DNA of 38,267 nt, taken from positions 2,796,210 to 2,834,476 of the forward strand of contig NC_090620.1 in NCBI RefSeq assembly GCF_004359215.1, in the 5' to 3' direction. Origin of the DNA: Bremia lactucae (Eukaryota > Oomycota > Peronosporomycetes > Peronosporales > Peronosporaceae). Made by a program: the position numbers and the translations under genes. How positions within the stretch are numbered: position 1 is the stretch's first letter; every line of letters starts with the position of its first letter. Below, in pieces: positions 1 to 10,274 of the stretch. The notes below the pieces were generated by a model. The model saw only the letters and a program-made list of their open reading frames with translations. It did no database searches and had not been told where the DNA came from.

Positions 1-2019
1 GCAAAGGATCACAAGGCATATCGACTACTTAACGCGGGTGATGGCTCGATCATAATTTCAAGAAGCGTGACATTTGCTGAACATCCCATTTCGAAGGGAA
101 TGAAAATGGAAGACGATCGAATTATCGACATCATTGATGATGATGAAAATTTGGAGACGTCGACACTTTACGACAATGGTGTGGAGGTTCCAGCAAATGA
201 TGAAAGGCTTCGGACTCCGCCACTTCGAGCTTGCCGTGATCCGATTCGTGGTAGTCAAAACGAGTCCAGTGTTCAAGGTCAGGTTCCCACTCGAGCATCA
301 AGCACGCCCGGAAGAGACGGCGAAGAAGAGTGGATGATGCGACCAATTCGAAAGAAACGCGGTGTGGTGCGCTATGAACAAGAGTTTCCAAACTTACGCC
401 GCGGTCACTTTAACTTGGACGATTTTGAAGGAGAAGACTCGTTTTATTGCTTTGTTGCAGATTGTGATGGAGAACAAGCTTCAAGCTACGAAGAAGTATT
501 GAAGAGTACGAACAAGAAGCAATGGCTGGAAGCAATGAAGAGTGAGATGCAGTCACTCAATGAACACAGCACATGGGTGTTAGTGGACATGCCACCGAAC
601 AAGAAGGCTGTTGGCTGCAAGTGGGTATTTCGGATCAAGCGCGATCCAAGTGGAAATATTGTCAAGTTTAAGGCACGATTGGTTGCAAAAGGATTTACGC
701 AGCGGCCTGGGATCGACTTCGTCGAGACTTTTGCACCAGTGGCTCGGAAAGAGTCAATCAATACGGTGTTGGCAATTGCAGCTGCTGAAGACTTGGAGGC
801 AGAAAATGTTGACGTTGATACCGCATTCTTGTATGGAGAAGTTGATGAGGAGATCTACATGGACCAACCCGACGGTTTTGAAGATCAACAAAATCCGATG
901 AAGAAGTGTTTGCTGCAGAAAGCGCTGTATGGAACCAAGCAAGCGGCGCGGCAGTGGAACAGCAAACTGAATCAGCATTTGGAGAACCAAGGATTCAAAA
1001 GCACTTCAGCAGATCCGTGTGTGTTTATTCGAGTGTCAAGCGGCGAATACAGCATCATTGTAATCTACGTGGACGATCTAATGCTGTTCGGCAAGACTAA
1101 GGAGCACATTGCGGACATTAAGAGTGCGCTTAAGCAAGAGTTCAGCATCAAAGAGCTTGGAGATCTCAGGTACTGCTTAGGAATCGAGATTCACCGCAAG
1201 CGCGATGATTACTTGATCAAGATGAACCAGAAGGCATACATCAGGCGACTCTCGGAAAAGTATGGAATTGAGAATTGCAAGGACGTGCACACACCAGCGG
1301 ACAACAACTCGAAACTGGTGAAGATGCCTGAAGAGGAAGCGTTTGTACCGAGATTTCCGTATCGCGAACTGGTGGGTGCATTAATGTACATAGCGACTTG
1401 TACACGACCAGACATTGCGCATGCGGTTGGCGAAGTTGCCAAATTCTGTGAGTGCTACGGGAAGTCACACTGGGTGGCGGCCAAGCGAATACTCAAATAC
1501 TTGAAGACAACTAAAGATATCAGCATTGTATTTAGCGGCGTAAACAAGGGAAAGCTTATTGGATTTGCAGACGCAAACTGGGCAGGCGACTTAGACACGC
1601 GGCGTTCAACGACAGGATACGTGTTCTTCCTGAACGGCGGCACGATCTCATGGAATTCCAAGCGACAGCCAACCGTTGCGACATCAAGCACGGAAGCAGA
1701 GTACATGAGTCTGTATAGCGCAACTGTAGAGGCAGTCTGGCTTCGAAATTTGAAAAAGGACTTGGAGTACAAGACGGATACGACGACGACGATTTTTCAA
1801 GACAATCAAGGATGTATTGCGCTTACCAAAAATCCTGTCTACCATTCGCGCACGAAGCACATCGACATTAAGTTTCATTTTTTGCGAGAGAAGGTGGCAA
1901 GTGAGGTTATTGCGCTGGAGTACAAGCCGACGGAAGAAATGATCGCGGACGGATTGACCAAGGCGCTTCCAAGAGACAAGCATGCCAAGTTTATCATGGG
2001 ACTCGGCATGGCAGCATAA
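1..2019 (+). CDS. Ty1/copia polyprotein, 3' part (integrase tail, reverse transcriptase, RNase H)
   Basis: The frame is open from base 1, so the gene begins upstream of the window; there is no reason to start it at the first internal GTG or ATG. About 672 residues are visible and end in TAA at 2017-2019. The first residues (KAYRLL...ISRSVTF) match the C-terminal end of copia integrase. An acidic linker follows, then reverse transcriptase from about 620 with WVFRIKRD, the VDVDTAFLYGE block, ALYGTKQAARQW, and the catalytic YVDDLMLFG near 1066. RNase H begins near 1564 with FADANWAGD and contains SSTEAEYMSL, DNQGCIAL and SRTKHIDI. No stop or frameshift is visible, so this copy may be recent or still functional. 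In the element, pol copies the RNA into DNA and removes the RNA strand. It is a different family from the full copia element at 27.9-32.4 kb, because the proteins and LTR starts differ. Confidence 0.95.
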   Translation, partial: AKDHKAYRLLNAGDGSIIISRSVTFAEHPISKGMKMEDDRIIDIIDDDENLETSTLYDNGVEVPANDERLRTPPLRACRDPIRGSQNESSVQGQVPTRASSTPGRDGEEEWMMRPIRKKRGVVRYEQEFPNLRRGHFNLDDFEGEDSFYCFVADCDGEQASSYEEVLKSTNKKQWLEAMKSEMQSLNEHSTWVLVDMPPNKKAVGCKWVFRIKRDPSGNIVKFKARLVAKGFTQRPGIDFVETFAPVARKESINTVLAIAAAEDLEAENVDVDTAFLYGEVDEEIYMDQPDGFEDQQNPMKKCLLQKALYGTKQAARQWNSKLNQHLENQGFKSTSADPCVFIRVSSGEYSIIVIYVDDLMLFGKTKEHIADIKSALKQEFSIKELGDLRYCLGIEIHRKRDDYLIKMNQKAYIRRLSEKYGIENCKDVHTPADNNSKLVKMPEEEAFVPRFPYRELVGALMYIATCTRPDIAHAVGEVAKFCECYGKSHWVAAKRILKYLKTTKDISIVFSGVNKGKLIGFADANWAGDLDTRRSTTGYVFFLNGGTISWNSKRQPTVATSSTEAEYMSLYSATVEAVWLRNLKKDLEYKTDTTTTIFQDNQGCIALTKNPVYHSRTKHIDIKFHFLREKVASEVIALEYKPTEEMIADGLTKALPRDKHAKFIMGLGMAA

Positions 2020-2040
2020 GGGCATCACTTCGAGCGCACA

Positions 2041-2157
2041 TCAAGGGAGAGTGTTGAAGATTGATGTATTCATCGAAAGTGTTGCACTTTATGCATATGC
2101 GTTTATACGGGATCAAATTACAAGAATAACACGAAGAAGTTGAGTGTGGAAAATATC
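2041..2157 (+). mobile_element. Polypurine tract and start of the 3' LTR of the copia element
   Basis: Just after the pol stop there is a purine-rich run (AAGGGAGAG, about 2043-2051) followed by TGTTGAAGATTG from 2052. This is the usual order for a copia element: PPT, then an LTR starting with TG. The LTR end cannot be fixed because no 5' copy lies in the window and a SINE-like unit begins about 100 bp later. The end shown here is therefore only the point where that unit starts. Confidence 0.65.
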
Positions 2158-2343
2158 GTGTGTTGTGGCTCAGTCGGTGCGACCCACTGGTCACCGGTTC
2201 GATACCCGGTAACGACAAAAAGTAAAACCTTCGGGAACTGGTGTTTGGGGTTCACCAGCACTGTACCGCCAGACAGTGACGTCCCCCATTTTATGGTAGT
2301 CCACATATCTGGGAAAGGGGGCGCAGCAAACGATAGGAAATAA
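2158..2343 (+). mobile_element. tRNA-derived SINE-like element with Pol III A and B boxes
   Basis: A box-like TGGCTCAGTCGG lies at 2166-2177 and a B box-like GGTTCGATACC at 2196-2206, inside a T-arm-like stem (CCGGTTCGATACCCGG). The outer bases TGTTGT and ACGACA can pair as an acceptor-like stem. Only about 57 nt separate the outer arms and there is no anticodon arm, so it is not a working tRNA gene. An unrelated body of about 120 bp follows (ending near 2343), as in tRNA-derived SINEs, which are known from Phytophthora genomes. The element appears to have inserted into or beside the copia LTR that begins at 2052. Its 3' boundary and target-site duplication are not clear. Confidence 0.6.
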
Positions 2344-2382
2344 TTAACGGTAGGATAAAGTTAACGGTAGGATAAAGTTAAA
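2344..2382. repeat. 17-bp direct tandem repeat, two full copies plus a partial third
   Basis: TTAACGGTAGGATAAAG occurs at 2344-2360 and again at 2361-2377, followed by TTAA of a third copy. It lies at the end of the SINE-like unit and could be its tail or part of the interrupted LTR. Confidence 0.85.
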
Positions 2383-3490
2383 CTTAAAATATAACTTACT
2401 TTCCGGTTTGCAATCTCGACCGTTAGCCCATCTTCAAGCTCATAGCGTAACGTAATTCAACAATTTCATCGTCAATTCCCCTTACGAAACTAACTAGTCC
2501 TGCAGTGCGCGGTCAAGAAAGTCGCGATTTTAAAACGGCCGAGAGTTGTAGCTGTTTAAACCGTGTCAGCATATTCACTCCGATATGATATCAATCGCTG
2601 ACACGCAATTTTTAACTTTTTGATGAGGGGGCGATAAGTAGTACAGTCACGCCTTTTTTATCGAATGACCGAAGTATGAAAGCTTACTGGCGTCGATCGA
2701 TAAGGCATACCAACCGATCCGTGGACTCGTTTTTATCAAGCCAAAGCATGCTGAAGATAAGGTCAAACCTATATCCAGATCGAGTACCACAAAGCTCGTG
2801 GCTATTTCAAGAATTTTATGCAGACCCTTACGTCCAAATAAATTCGTGGTTTCCCCCATTTTAATAAGTCGCCAACTCTTCGATGACTAACGCGTTAAGA
2901 GGCTCTGTGCACTAACAGCTATAAAGACAGCATTCTTCTTGCTTAATGTGGCGCGTTAATTAAGAAGCATGATGCCTTAAATTGAAAGCTGGATTAATTT
3001 AGGAAAGTTTTAACGTCTATGGGCTAAAGCCTTATCGAAATCGCCAACACTAACATCACTTAAAAAGTGTTTTTCTTCCCACACTAAAGCGTCCACTGTT
3101 CTTGCGACCATGTTGGTCCGCATACTGTTTTTGCTTGTCCCGACGCGACCTTAGTCCCTCCCAACTAGGGCACCTCGTGCCTACTAGCTGAAGCGTTTCA
3201 CTGCCTCGACTCGTTTGAAGGTCGTGGCGCGCAATGGTCTATTTGGGCTGCTGGATTAGAGTGGGTATTCCGCAACTCTAGTTGCTCATTTGGCGCAACT
3301 GCAACAGACAAGACCATTACATAAGCTCATTCTAGCTACCCACAATTATTATTATGCTACTAAGTTTTTTATTGTATCGTTCTGTTCCGATACGGCATGA
3401 TAGAACAGTGCAATCAAAAGGTCACGTTATATGGACAGGATCTAGATTCAAACCCTTGTAGCTTCGCTTCACTTGAGTGATTCCTAGCGC
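2383..3490. other. Noncoding, no convincing gene
   Basis: No intact gene is seen in this stretch. It may hold the worn end of a gypsy-type element: a GATGAGGGGGCG run near 2622-2633 looks like a polypurine tract. A short decayed reading frame at about 2640-2870 gives no recognisable family. AT-rich stretches and scattered stops in all frames argue against real coding. Confidence 0.5.
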
Positions 3491-3494
3491 GAAG

Positions 3495-3645
3495 AGCAAG
3501 AGTTTTCGGTCGAAGGAAACAAGAAACAACTTTACTGGAGGTATTTTATATGCGGCAGAATTGGACACAAGAAATAAAATTGCTGAAAGAATCCAGACAA
3601 GAAGAAACGCTCTGAGCAAGCGATCACTGTGTGTACACATAGCAC
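3495..3645 (+). pseudogene. Decayed Ty1/copia gag fragment (zinc-knuckle region)
   Basis: The bases at 3504-3529 are identical to 28670-28695 of the intact copia element (including TCGGTCGAAGGAAACAAGAA). The match continues in worn form through the region that encodes the CCHC zinc knuckle there (CYICGKKGHKKQDC). The cysteine codons are lost here by substitution and indels. It is therefore an old relic of the same or a sister family as the 28-kb element. Nothing upstream or downstream extends it convincingly. Confidence 0.7.
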
Positions 3646-4045
3646 TACATATTGAGCGACACATATAAAGTCTCACTATTGAATTTTGGCCTAGGAAGAC
3701 TTAACTCAATACCTAAGAAGGCTTTCGAGCATGCTGGCAGAAAAAAGTTAAAACGCGCTTTATGTGAAAAGTATCCGAATAAATAATTATTAAAAATTGC
3801 CCGACAGCAAAAAATGTGACAAAGGAAAATTGTATTGATTAAGAGCCGACATACTCTCGACAGCCGAACATAGCCGGACTGTATCACGAGAGATTTAAAT
3901 TAAACAATCGAGCATTCTAACGAGCATCGACATAATAAAAACCTCTTCGAGCACCTCTGGCTTGTCTAATAGACTGGAATCCACGGTTCCTATTGTCTCT
4001 AAAGAAAAAGAAATAGAGCTTTAAGCTGTGAAACAGCGTAGAAAC
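3646..4045. other. Noncoding, nothing recognised
   Basis: AT-rich sequence between two retroelement relics. No reading frame, RNA gene or repeat could be supported on either strand. Confidence 0.5.
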
Positions 4046-4700
4046 ATCAATGAATGTATTATGTGCGGGGCACTAGACACTTCTGCCCGGCTTGTCCATT
4101 GCGCAATCCGCGAATATGTCGAAAAATACTTACCCCACCTCATTCATGAAATCTATTACGGTGCTTGAAAGTGCAGAAACCCAGTAAGGGTGGGGTGCCC
4201 TAATGGGAAGACGCAGGCTCTGCTAAGCCTTTGAGAGGTGGGGATTAACAGGGCTTATCATCAATGAGGTTTGTGCTTATTGACACCAAGCATGAATACA
4301 AGCCGGGCTTGTTTGTCGCGGTGGCGACTGTTAAGATCTCGAAAAGCCATTGTAAATTTCAATGGACTCTGGGGCATCTTGCTATTATGATCGTCGTCGT
4401 TGTCATGAAGGGGCCAGCGATATGCTGAGGCGCTGGAAGCGCATGTTGGTCATTTCAATCAATGTTCGCTTAGCGATTGGGACTTGTATTACCGTGTCTA
4501 AAGTCTTCTTGGAGTTAGGTGTGAAAATAATGGGTTTTGACAGCATTCGACGCTCTCTTGTCTTCGGTTCGGGATATGATATCATCCTTGGTAGGCATTG
4601 CTTATGCATGAGCCATGTTTTGATTAAGGTTCGAAGACCTTAGGCGCAACGCGCAATGTTCCGAGTAAAGTTTTGGTGAAAGACGAACCCACTTTTAATC
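4046..4700 (+). pseudogene. Decayed Ty3/gypsy gag-protease fragment
   Basis: Near 4046-4115, two frames give a broken zinc knuckle (CIMCG, then GTRHFCPACPLRNPR after a one-base shift). From about 4362 a 93-residue frame begins with the aspartic protease motif DSGASCYY. It continues with VRLAIGTCITVSKVFLELGV and GYDIILGRH, which is the flap and ILG part of a gypsy protease of the oomycete type. A shifted frame after 4640 resembles the region that follows the protease. Stops at several places show that it is dead. The active-site DSGA is still readable. Confidence 0.75.
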
Positions 4701-5555
4701 GATACTTATGGAGAGAAACCACTTGAGAACCGGTATTGCGTGGAAGCGGGAGGCGATGCGAACTCCACTCACCCAGACGAAATTTTTAGCGCACACGCAG
4801 CTTAACATTTTAAAATACGAGACGAAGGATCGTCGTAACGAGCTCATGTTCGCAATTCCAAGACTACAGAGACTAGTCAGACCTTTAAACCAAATTTTTC
4901 TCGTCCAGTCATGCAAATTTACGCATGCAAGATACGTCGGTTCGACTACACTCGCCAGCGCATGTGTAACGCCGCGTTTATAAAGAGATTATTGTCTTAT
5001 ATTCAACTATACCGATGCAGATCAGTCTATGATGTTGGCGACACAAAGTCCCATACGTAATTTTAAGCTGTTTCATTCAAGCTTTCACCACTTCGCAAAG
5101 GGTTTGCGTAAGAAAGCTGCAAGCCGTGACGACTGCCGACGAGATGATTAATCTTAATTCGGCATCTGTAAGTCTGCAATCATCGAACTGCTTAAGCGTA
5201 TGAGTTCATCGACGAACAATCCCATTAATAGCGTTCCAATGTCTTTCGCTCATATAAATATTGCTCTGCTCTGAATTGCAAATCATCCAGAGTGATTGAA
5301 CAGCCGCACCGGTACTCCTGCAACGCCTGTTCAAGATGAGGATCCCCTTGAAGATAACAGTTTACGCTCGCGCTCATCTTGTTATGCGAGCTTCAATGAT
5401 TTATGCTGTACAGGCTTAAATGTCCTATTTATAATTTTTGTCTCTTTTAGAACGTTTTGAGCTCAAGCTGCAAAAACAAGCCGACGCACATGCAGCAACC
5501 TCTTCATTATTACCATTAAGTTTGCCGTAGGAATACGATCTTAGACTTGACAGAT
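4701..5555. other. Noncoding, nothing recognised
   Basis: No supported gene. This is probably further decayed retroelement sequence, because it lies between a gypsy relic and an antisense copia relic, but no domain could be named. Confidence 0.4.
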
Positions 5556-5559
5556 GCAA

Positions 5560-6090
5560 CATTGTTTTCCCATGCTCTCCTTTGCGACCGAAACTTGTTT
5601 ACTGCAAACACACGAGTGCGCGCAGGCTGGCGAGATTGAGCGAGAAAGGCGCATCGGTCAGTCATTGGCGATCGCCTTTTCAAAAAATCGCAATTGGTAT
5701 ATGAATCACACGTCTCACTTGACCATACAAGAAAATCACACTTAACTATCGATAAGTTTGCTTTAGCAGGTGAAGAGTCACCTTTCAGATTCTTGATCGC
5801 AGCCTGGTTGTCAATTATCATTGACATCGAAGTCGCTATGACCAGGGTCAGCTCTTTAGCAGTTTGCAGACACCAACTAGCTCTAGTGCCACGTCAAGAG
5901 CAGCGACAAACTCAACCTCCATCGTAGACAAAAATTTCATCCTGTTTATTGCATGTCCAGCTGACAAGCATGTCATTAAGCACCGCGACATCTCCAGTTA
6001 ACGACTTGCGACCCGACTTTTTCGCTGCGATACTCGTGTATTTGAGCGATGCAAGATTCAGCACAAAACTAGTGCTTGGGTCAGCAACCA
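5560..6090 (-). pseudogene. Decayed Ty1/copia RNase H fragment, antisense
   Basis: Read on the minus strand from about 6010 downward, one frame gives GRKSLTGDVAVLNDMLVSW. This is the block at the start of copia RNase H, where intact copies have a Ser-Thr-Gly motif. After a frameshift it gives VEFVAALDVALELVGVCKLL (the AEAEY helix), then MIIDNQAAIKNLKGDSSPAKA (the DNQ motif and the stretch before KHIDI). Stops and frameshifts separate the pieces. The family differs from both intact copia copies in the window, which read DNQGCIAL and DNQSAIAI at the same place. It lies in the opposite orientation to the relics on either side. Confidence 0.75.
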
Positions 6091-6129
6091 CGTGCGCTTG
6101 AGCCTCTTGGTCCCGTTCAGGCGACGTTA

Positions 6130-8285
6130 AATGCGCTTCGCGGGATTTCTTCTAACGATAGCGTCTAAGCAGTAGAATGATCGTTGGGGCAAGCCGACAG
6201 AGTAGAATCGCACTGAAAGAGGACATCTTGTTGGGAGCGGAAGGCGCGAGTGTCAATCAGGCCGAGTTACGGCTGATGCTGACGGTAGCAAAAATTATTT
6301 GCCACCAGCAAGCGAAAGAAGCATCCATATCTACTTCTGTATTAAGAAACGGCGCGCAAGTACGCCCTCGTGCCGGTTCCATTCGAGGAATTTTTTTAAC
6401 GGGTTGTCAGCGTGCTTCAGTCGGATTCGGATTCTGTCTGGGCACGCCAGCTTTGACGGGACGTTCTGCGTAAAGCGGCACAGTTGGAGTACGTGGTGAA
6501 GCTACACAACGTCACCCGGTTCACGGGTCTGGCAGGCTAGAGGCGTACCTGTGAAGGAATATTCCGGTTGCTGTGGAATTAGAGAATCTGAAGACATGTG
6601 GGACTCCTGACTCCAGGACCTCTACGGTTTGGCAACTGATTGTCAAAATGGCGGGGTGCCATGAGCTCCTACGCAGCATTACCCATATTTTGTTTTTGGC
6701 TGACCGGTCATTCTTCGGCACCCCGGAACTTCATAGCCCGGTGCCGATATGATCCGCCGCAGTTACGCGCTAGGGAGCAGGGTAGCTACCGGATAAGAAT
6801 CGGCCCAGTTGGCGGATTTGGGGCCACCCTTTAAGGTCATGGAGGATAATAAGCAGACGGCGGCTAGACGCTTCACCAACCAACACGCTACAGAACAGAA
6901 AACGCAAGCAGCTGTCTCATCCGGTGCGGGCGGAGACCGACCCCTGTCGACAGAGGCTCATTGACCGGGGCGCCGCCCAATTCCGCCGGTACAGCTGCAA
7001 CGCAGTCTTCGGCTCCGTCCTCCACCCAACCGGCACCTAAGACGCCGTGGGTCACGGTTCCAATTAAGGGGAGCCGCAGGTTATTAGCTCCTCCACGAGC
7101 GGAGCGTCCATGCGCTCCAGATACGTCGTTGTGATTTGTAAATCTCATGGACGACTCGGAAAGATAGACTACATCAGTGGCTTCTATAACCGCTCCCCTC
7201 GAGCGGTTATAGAAGACGTGAGATTCCAGCAAAAGGCTATCACGGAATTATCAGCGGAAGAGAAGACACAGCTGCACCTCGTAAAGGCTCCGTCGGCCGA
7301 GCAGCCTTCGGATCCACAGCTAGTGGCACTCAAGCAAGGAAAGCGAGCAGTCTTGCAGAAGGCGATTGAACCTTTTGCTCACTGCCGAGGGGGTACCGCT
7401 GCCTCTAATTGCAAAAGGGTTTCAGCGACCATGGGGCATCTCAAAGAAAGACCGCTTGGGTTCTAGGGTTGGTGATGGAATGATCTCAGTATTTAACTTC
7501 GGAGGCGCATACAGATCAGGACATACGGGGACCCAAGTACGGCGCGACGGTGCGGGTATCGCGGGTCAGTAGCTAGCGCGACCATGCTGCTACGCACGGC
7601 GGGGCGCAGACACATCGTAACCCTATCGAGTTCGAGGGCAAAAGCCGAGTACGGAGAACTGTGCGGCTTTCTTGGTTCTTCGGCTTCCTAAATATCGTTT
7701 GAAGACCGAGATCATTTTCTGGACCCCTGGTGGCAGCTTAAGATGTACAACCTGTCGTGTAAAGCCTTGCTTCAATGGCAATCTCTGCCTAGCAACGTCG
7801 TACCCGCACATCACGCGGACCATCGTCAGGAGACATGGGTCGATTAGAGCCTGGCCTTTGCTCTTCCAAGACGAGGGCTACATCCGCCCATTTCTTTCTC
7901 GCTCGGGGGCAGCTCGCCCTCGACGCCGCCGAAAAAACGACTGCACAAAAGCGGGTGCACACGCTTTATCCTGCCGATGGGAAACAAATACGACGGGATA
8001 TGCAAACATGCTAGAACCACCATCTAAAGGCGTAGAAATGATGGAGGATGTGTTCATCCCGGGGCCACCGGTGTCCATTCCAGACTCGCGCGCCGAGCTG
8101 CCGGACACTTGTGTCATCACGTGCACCTCTGGCTAACGAAAGCTTTAGTCGCTTCCCGCCAGAGCGCATTGGAATGACACCTGGCTCTTGGCGGCTCAGC
8201 GGGAAACGATTAATTTCGTCACGCCATGAACAAAATTCGTTTCTTGGTCAGCAAAAACTAATGCGACTTTCGTGACCGGCGATTA
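6130..8285. other. More GC-rich block of unclassified, probably decayed repeat sequence
   Basis: This stretch is visibly richer in G and C than the AT-rich flanks. It holds several medium open frames (for example plus-strand frames at 7110-7466 and 7672-8136), none with a recognisable domain, signal or conserved motif. The frames interrupt each other, which suggests an old coding sequence, perhaps of a mobile element, now broken by indels. A perfect hairpin lies at 7181-7215. I cannot name the family. A recent foreign origin is possible but not shown. Confidence 0.4.
7181..7215. repeat. Perfect inverted repeat: 15-bp arms, 5-nt loop
   Basis: CTTCTATAACCGCTC at 7181-7195 is the exact reverse complement of GAGCGGTTATAGAAG at 7201-7215, with CCCTC between. 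There is no T-run after it, so it is not a simple terminator. It sits inside the unclassified GC-rich block. Confidence 0.9.
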
Positions 8286-8340
8286 TACCATCACTTATTA
8301 AGACTAAGACAACTTGCTAGAGAAGCCTGTTCGCTACCTG

Positions 8341-8405
8341 CAACCTAGCTCAGCGGTTGTTGAGGGTTTCTACCTCGTAACTTCACGTAGTATCAAACCC
8401 AGCTA
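8341..8405 (+). mobile_element. Possible second tRNA-derived (SINE-like) fragment
   Basis: TAGCTCAGCGGT at 8346-8357 has the sequence of a tRNA D-arm (A box), and GTATCAAACCC at 8390-8400 resembles a weak B box at about the right distance. No full cloverleaf can be drawn, so it is a tRNA-like relic at best. Confidence 0.3.
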
Positions 8406-8645
8406 GGATCCTATTGTGCTGATTTAAAGGACAAATAGCTGAAAATTAACTAACTAAAATCAAAACTCCAGTCCATAATCAATACTTAATCACTGAAACT
8501 GGCGATGATTATCCCTCGAAATTGTGGCATTAAGATAAGTGGCCGATTTGGAAACAAATCAGTTCGGCCACAACCTTATGCTTCACTTTTTGGTTTGAAT
8601 ATCTAAGTTAACACGCATTTGTAATACTTCATAAGAATTACTAAA

Positions 8646-9691
8646 ATGTCCCGCTTCCTTGCCGAACCCATCACAATCAAGACGTCCGAGAGCATCTCCG
8701 CTCCTGGCATGTCCATCGGCAAATCGTGCATGCAAGGATGGCGTGATAGTATGGAGGTTTTGTTGATTTGTCAGATATTGACGCCCCTGCTGCAAATGAC
8801 TCAAATAGCAACTAATCTTCTAATTATGATTAGGACGTGGACATTGTGCAGATACCAATACATCCGGACGCTCCGGACACGATCTGCGTAGCCGTTTTTG
8901 ACGGTCATGGTGGCACAGCCGTCTCGACTTTTGTGTACATTTAACCACTGGCCATACGATAGCACTTTTAGCCACTTTTGCTTACTTTTTTTATTTCTAT
9001 TTCTTATAGCGCCGAAAAAATTGTTCAAGCCATCACGGCAACCAAAAGCTTTCAGGACGACCACAAGTCGCCCGAATCACTCGCCGTGGCTTTATGTGAA
9101 GGTTTCATGGCGGTGGATGAGATGCTAAAAGAAGACCCAGAGTTTGCCACGTCCTGTGATGAAGTGGGCTCCACGGGGCTTTTTGCCATCATCACACCCA
9201 CGGATATTGTATGTGGCAATGTGGGCGACTCACGCTGCATCATGAGCAACTCGAATATTGTCGAGGTTTTGCAACTATCAGTAGACCACAAACCAGACTT
9301 GGATTTCGAAAAGTCACGTATATTGGCAGCAGGCGGCACGGTCTTCCGTGGTCGCGTGTGTGGTGGTGTGGCGGTCTCAAGGAGTTTTGGAGACCTTTGG
9401 TTTAAGCGCAATGCCGAGTTGAAAGCTCACCAGCAACTCGTGACCTCGGAGCCGTGCGTGCGCGTACAGCGTCGTGACCCAGCGGATGAATTCCTCGCGT
9501 TGTGTTGCGACGGGATCTACGACGTCATGAGCAATGACCAGTTGCGTAAATTTATCCGCAGCAAACTCAAGAGCGGGAATAGAAACCCAAAAGAGATTGC
9601 TGAAATGTTGCTGGACGAGTGTTTGGCCAAAGGCAGTCGTGACAATATGAGCGCCGTCCTTGTGCTTTTTGAAACCGCTAGCAAGAAATAA
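8646..9691 (+). CDS. PP2C-type serine/threonine protein phosphatase
   Basis: Three exons: 8646-8756, 8834-8934 and 9010-9691, with introns of 77 and 75 nt and consistent phases, giving 297 residues. The family removes phosphate from Ser/Thr using two Mn/Mg ions. Motifs in order: MQGWRDSME-D (residues about 29-38; the metal-binding Glu-Asp pair is split by intron 1), DGHGG (60-64), GSTGLFAI, GNVGDSR (Asp about 144), SRSFGD (Asp about 199), LCCDGIYDVMSN (Asp about 238) and SRDNMSAVLVLF (Asp about 282). All the usual metal-binding acidic residues are present, so it should be active. No signal peptide or membrane segment is seen, so it is probably cytosolic or nuclear. At about 300 residues it is a bare catalytic domain. 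The start is the ATG that places the N-terminal ISAPGMSIGKSCMQGW block correctly. It converges with the PRODH gene. Confidence 0.93.
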
Positions 9692-10274
9692 AAAATAAGG
9701 CGCCAATTGTCAAATTTTGGCCGGCAGTATTGTCGTTAATGCCAGAATTAAAAAGAAATTAGTCGGTCGTTTTGTGTAATTCTTAATAATTCACAAACTG
9801 TGATGGCGCGTGTTTTTAAGCTTGAATATTGATTTGGTGCTGGCAGCTAGGACCTAAAGTAAGCCTTGAGGATTTGACTATTCTAGTAAAATATGATACA
9901 ATTTCACAGCAAATATTCGTCACCAACTAAATTGTAAAGGTAATGAATGACCTGACAAGGTTTATATCTTGAAAATGCTCGATAGTAAAAGCAGTAATAT
10001 TCATTTACGCAGTTGGAAGCTTTTAAATCATGCACTTGAACAGTACCACGAAAATTCGCCGTGGGAATCAAAAAGGTAAAAAGTCAAACTTCTGCGATAC
10101 ATTATTAGGATCTCATCGCAAAGCTTAAAAACTTTCGCTATCCAAATACATATTCTCTCCTGTATCCGCTTCAGTCACCAGCTTTAGGTAGCAACTTTCC
10201 CTCTTGAAACCTTACCTATCGCTTCGCCATTCCTATAAACAGACATTGTCGATTAAATTCAATTTTCCACACCT
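9692..10274. other. Intergenic region between convergent genes
   Basis: AT-rich 3' flanks of the PP2C (+) and PRODH (-) genes. No reading frame, RNA gene or repeat was recognised. Confidence 0.6.

Noticed and set aside
2158..2217. A possible tRNA gene, from the A and B box match
   Set aside because: Only about 57 nt lie between the acceptor-like arms and there is no anticodon stem; it fits a SINE head better.
7110..8136. Plus-strand frames in the GC-richer block as real genes
   Set aside because: No domains, frames interrupt each other, and composition alone can keep such frames open.
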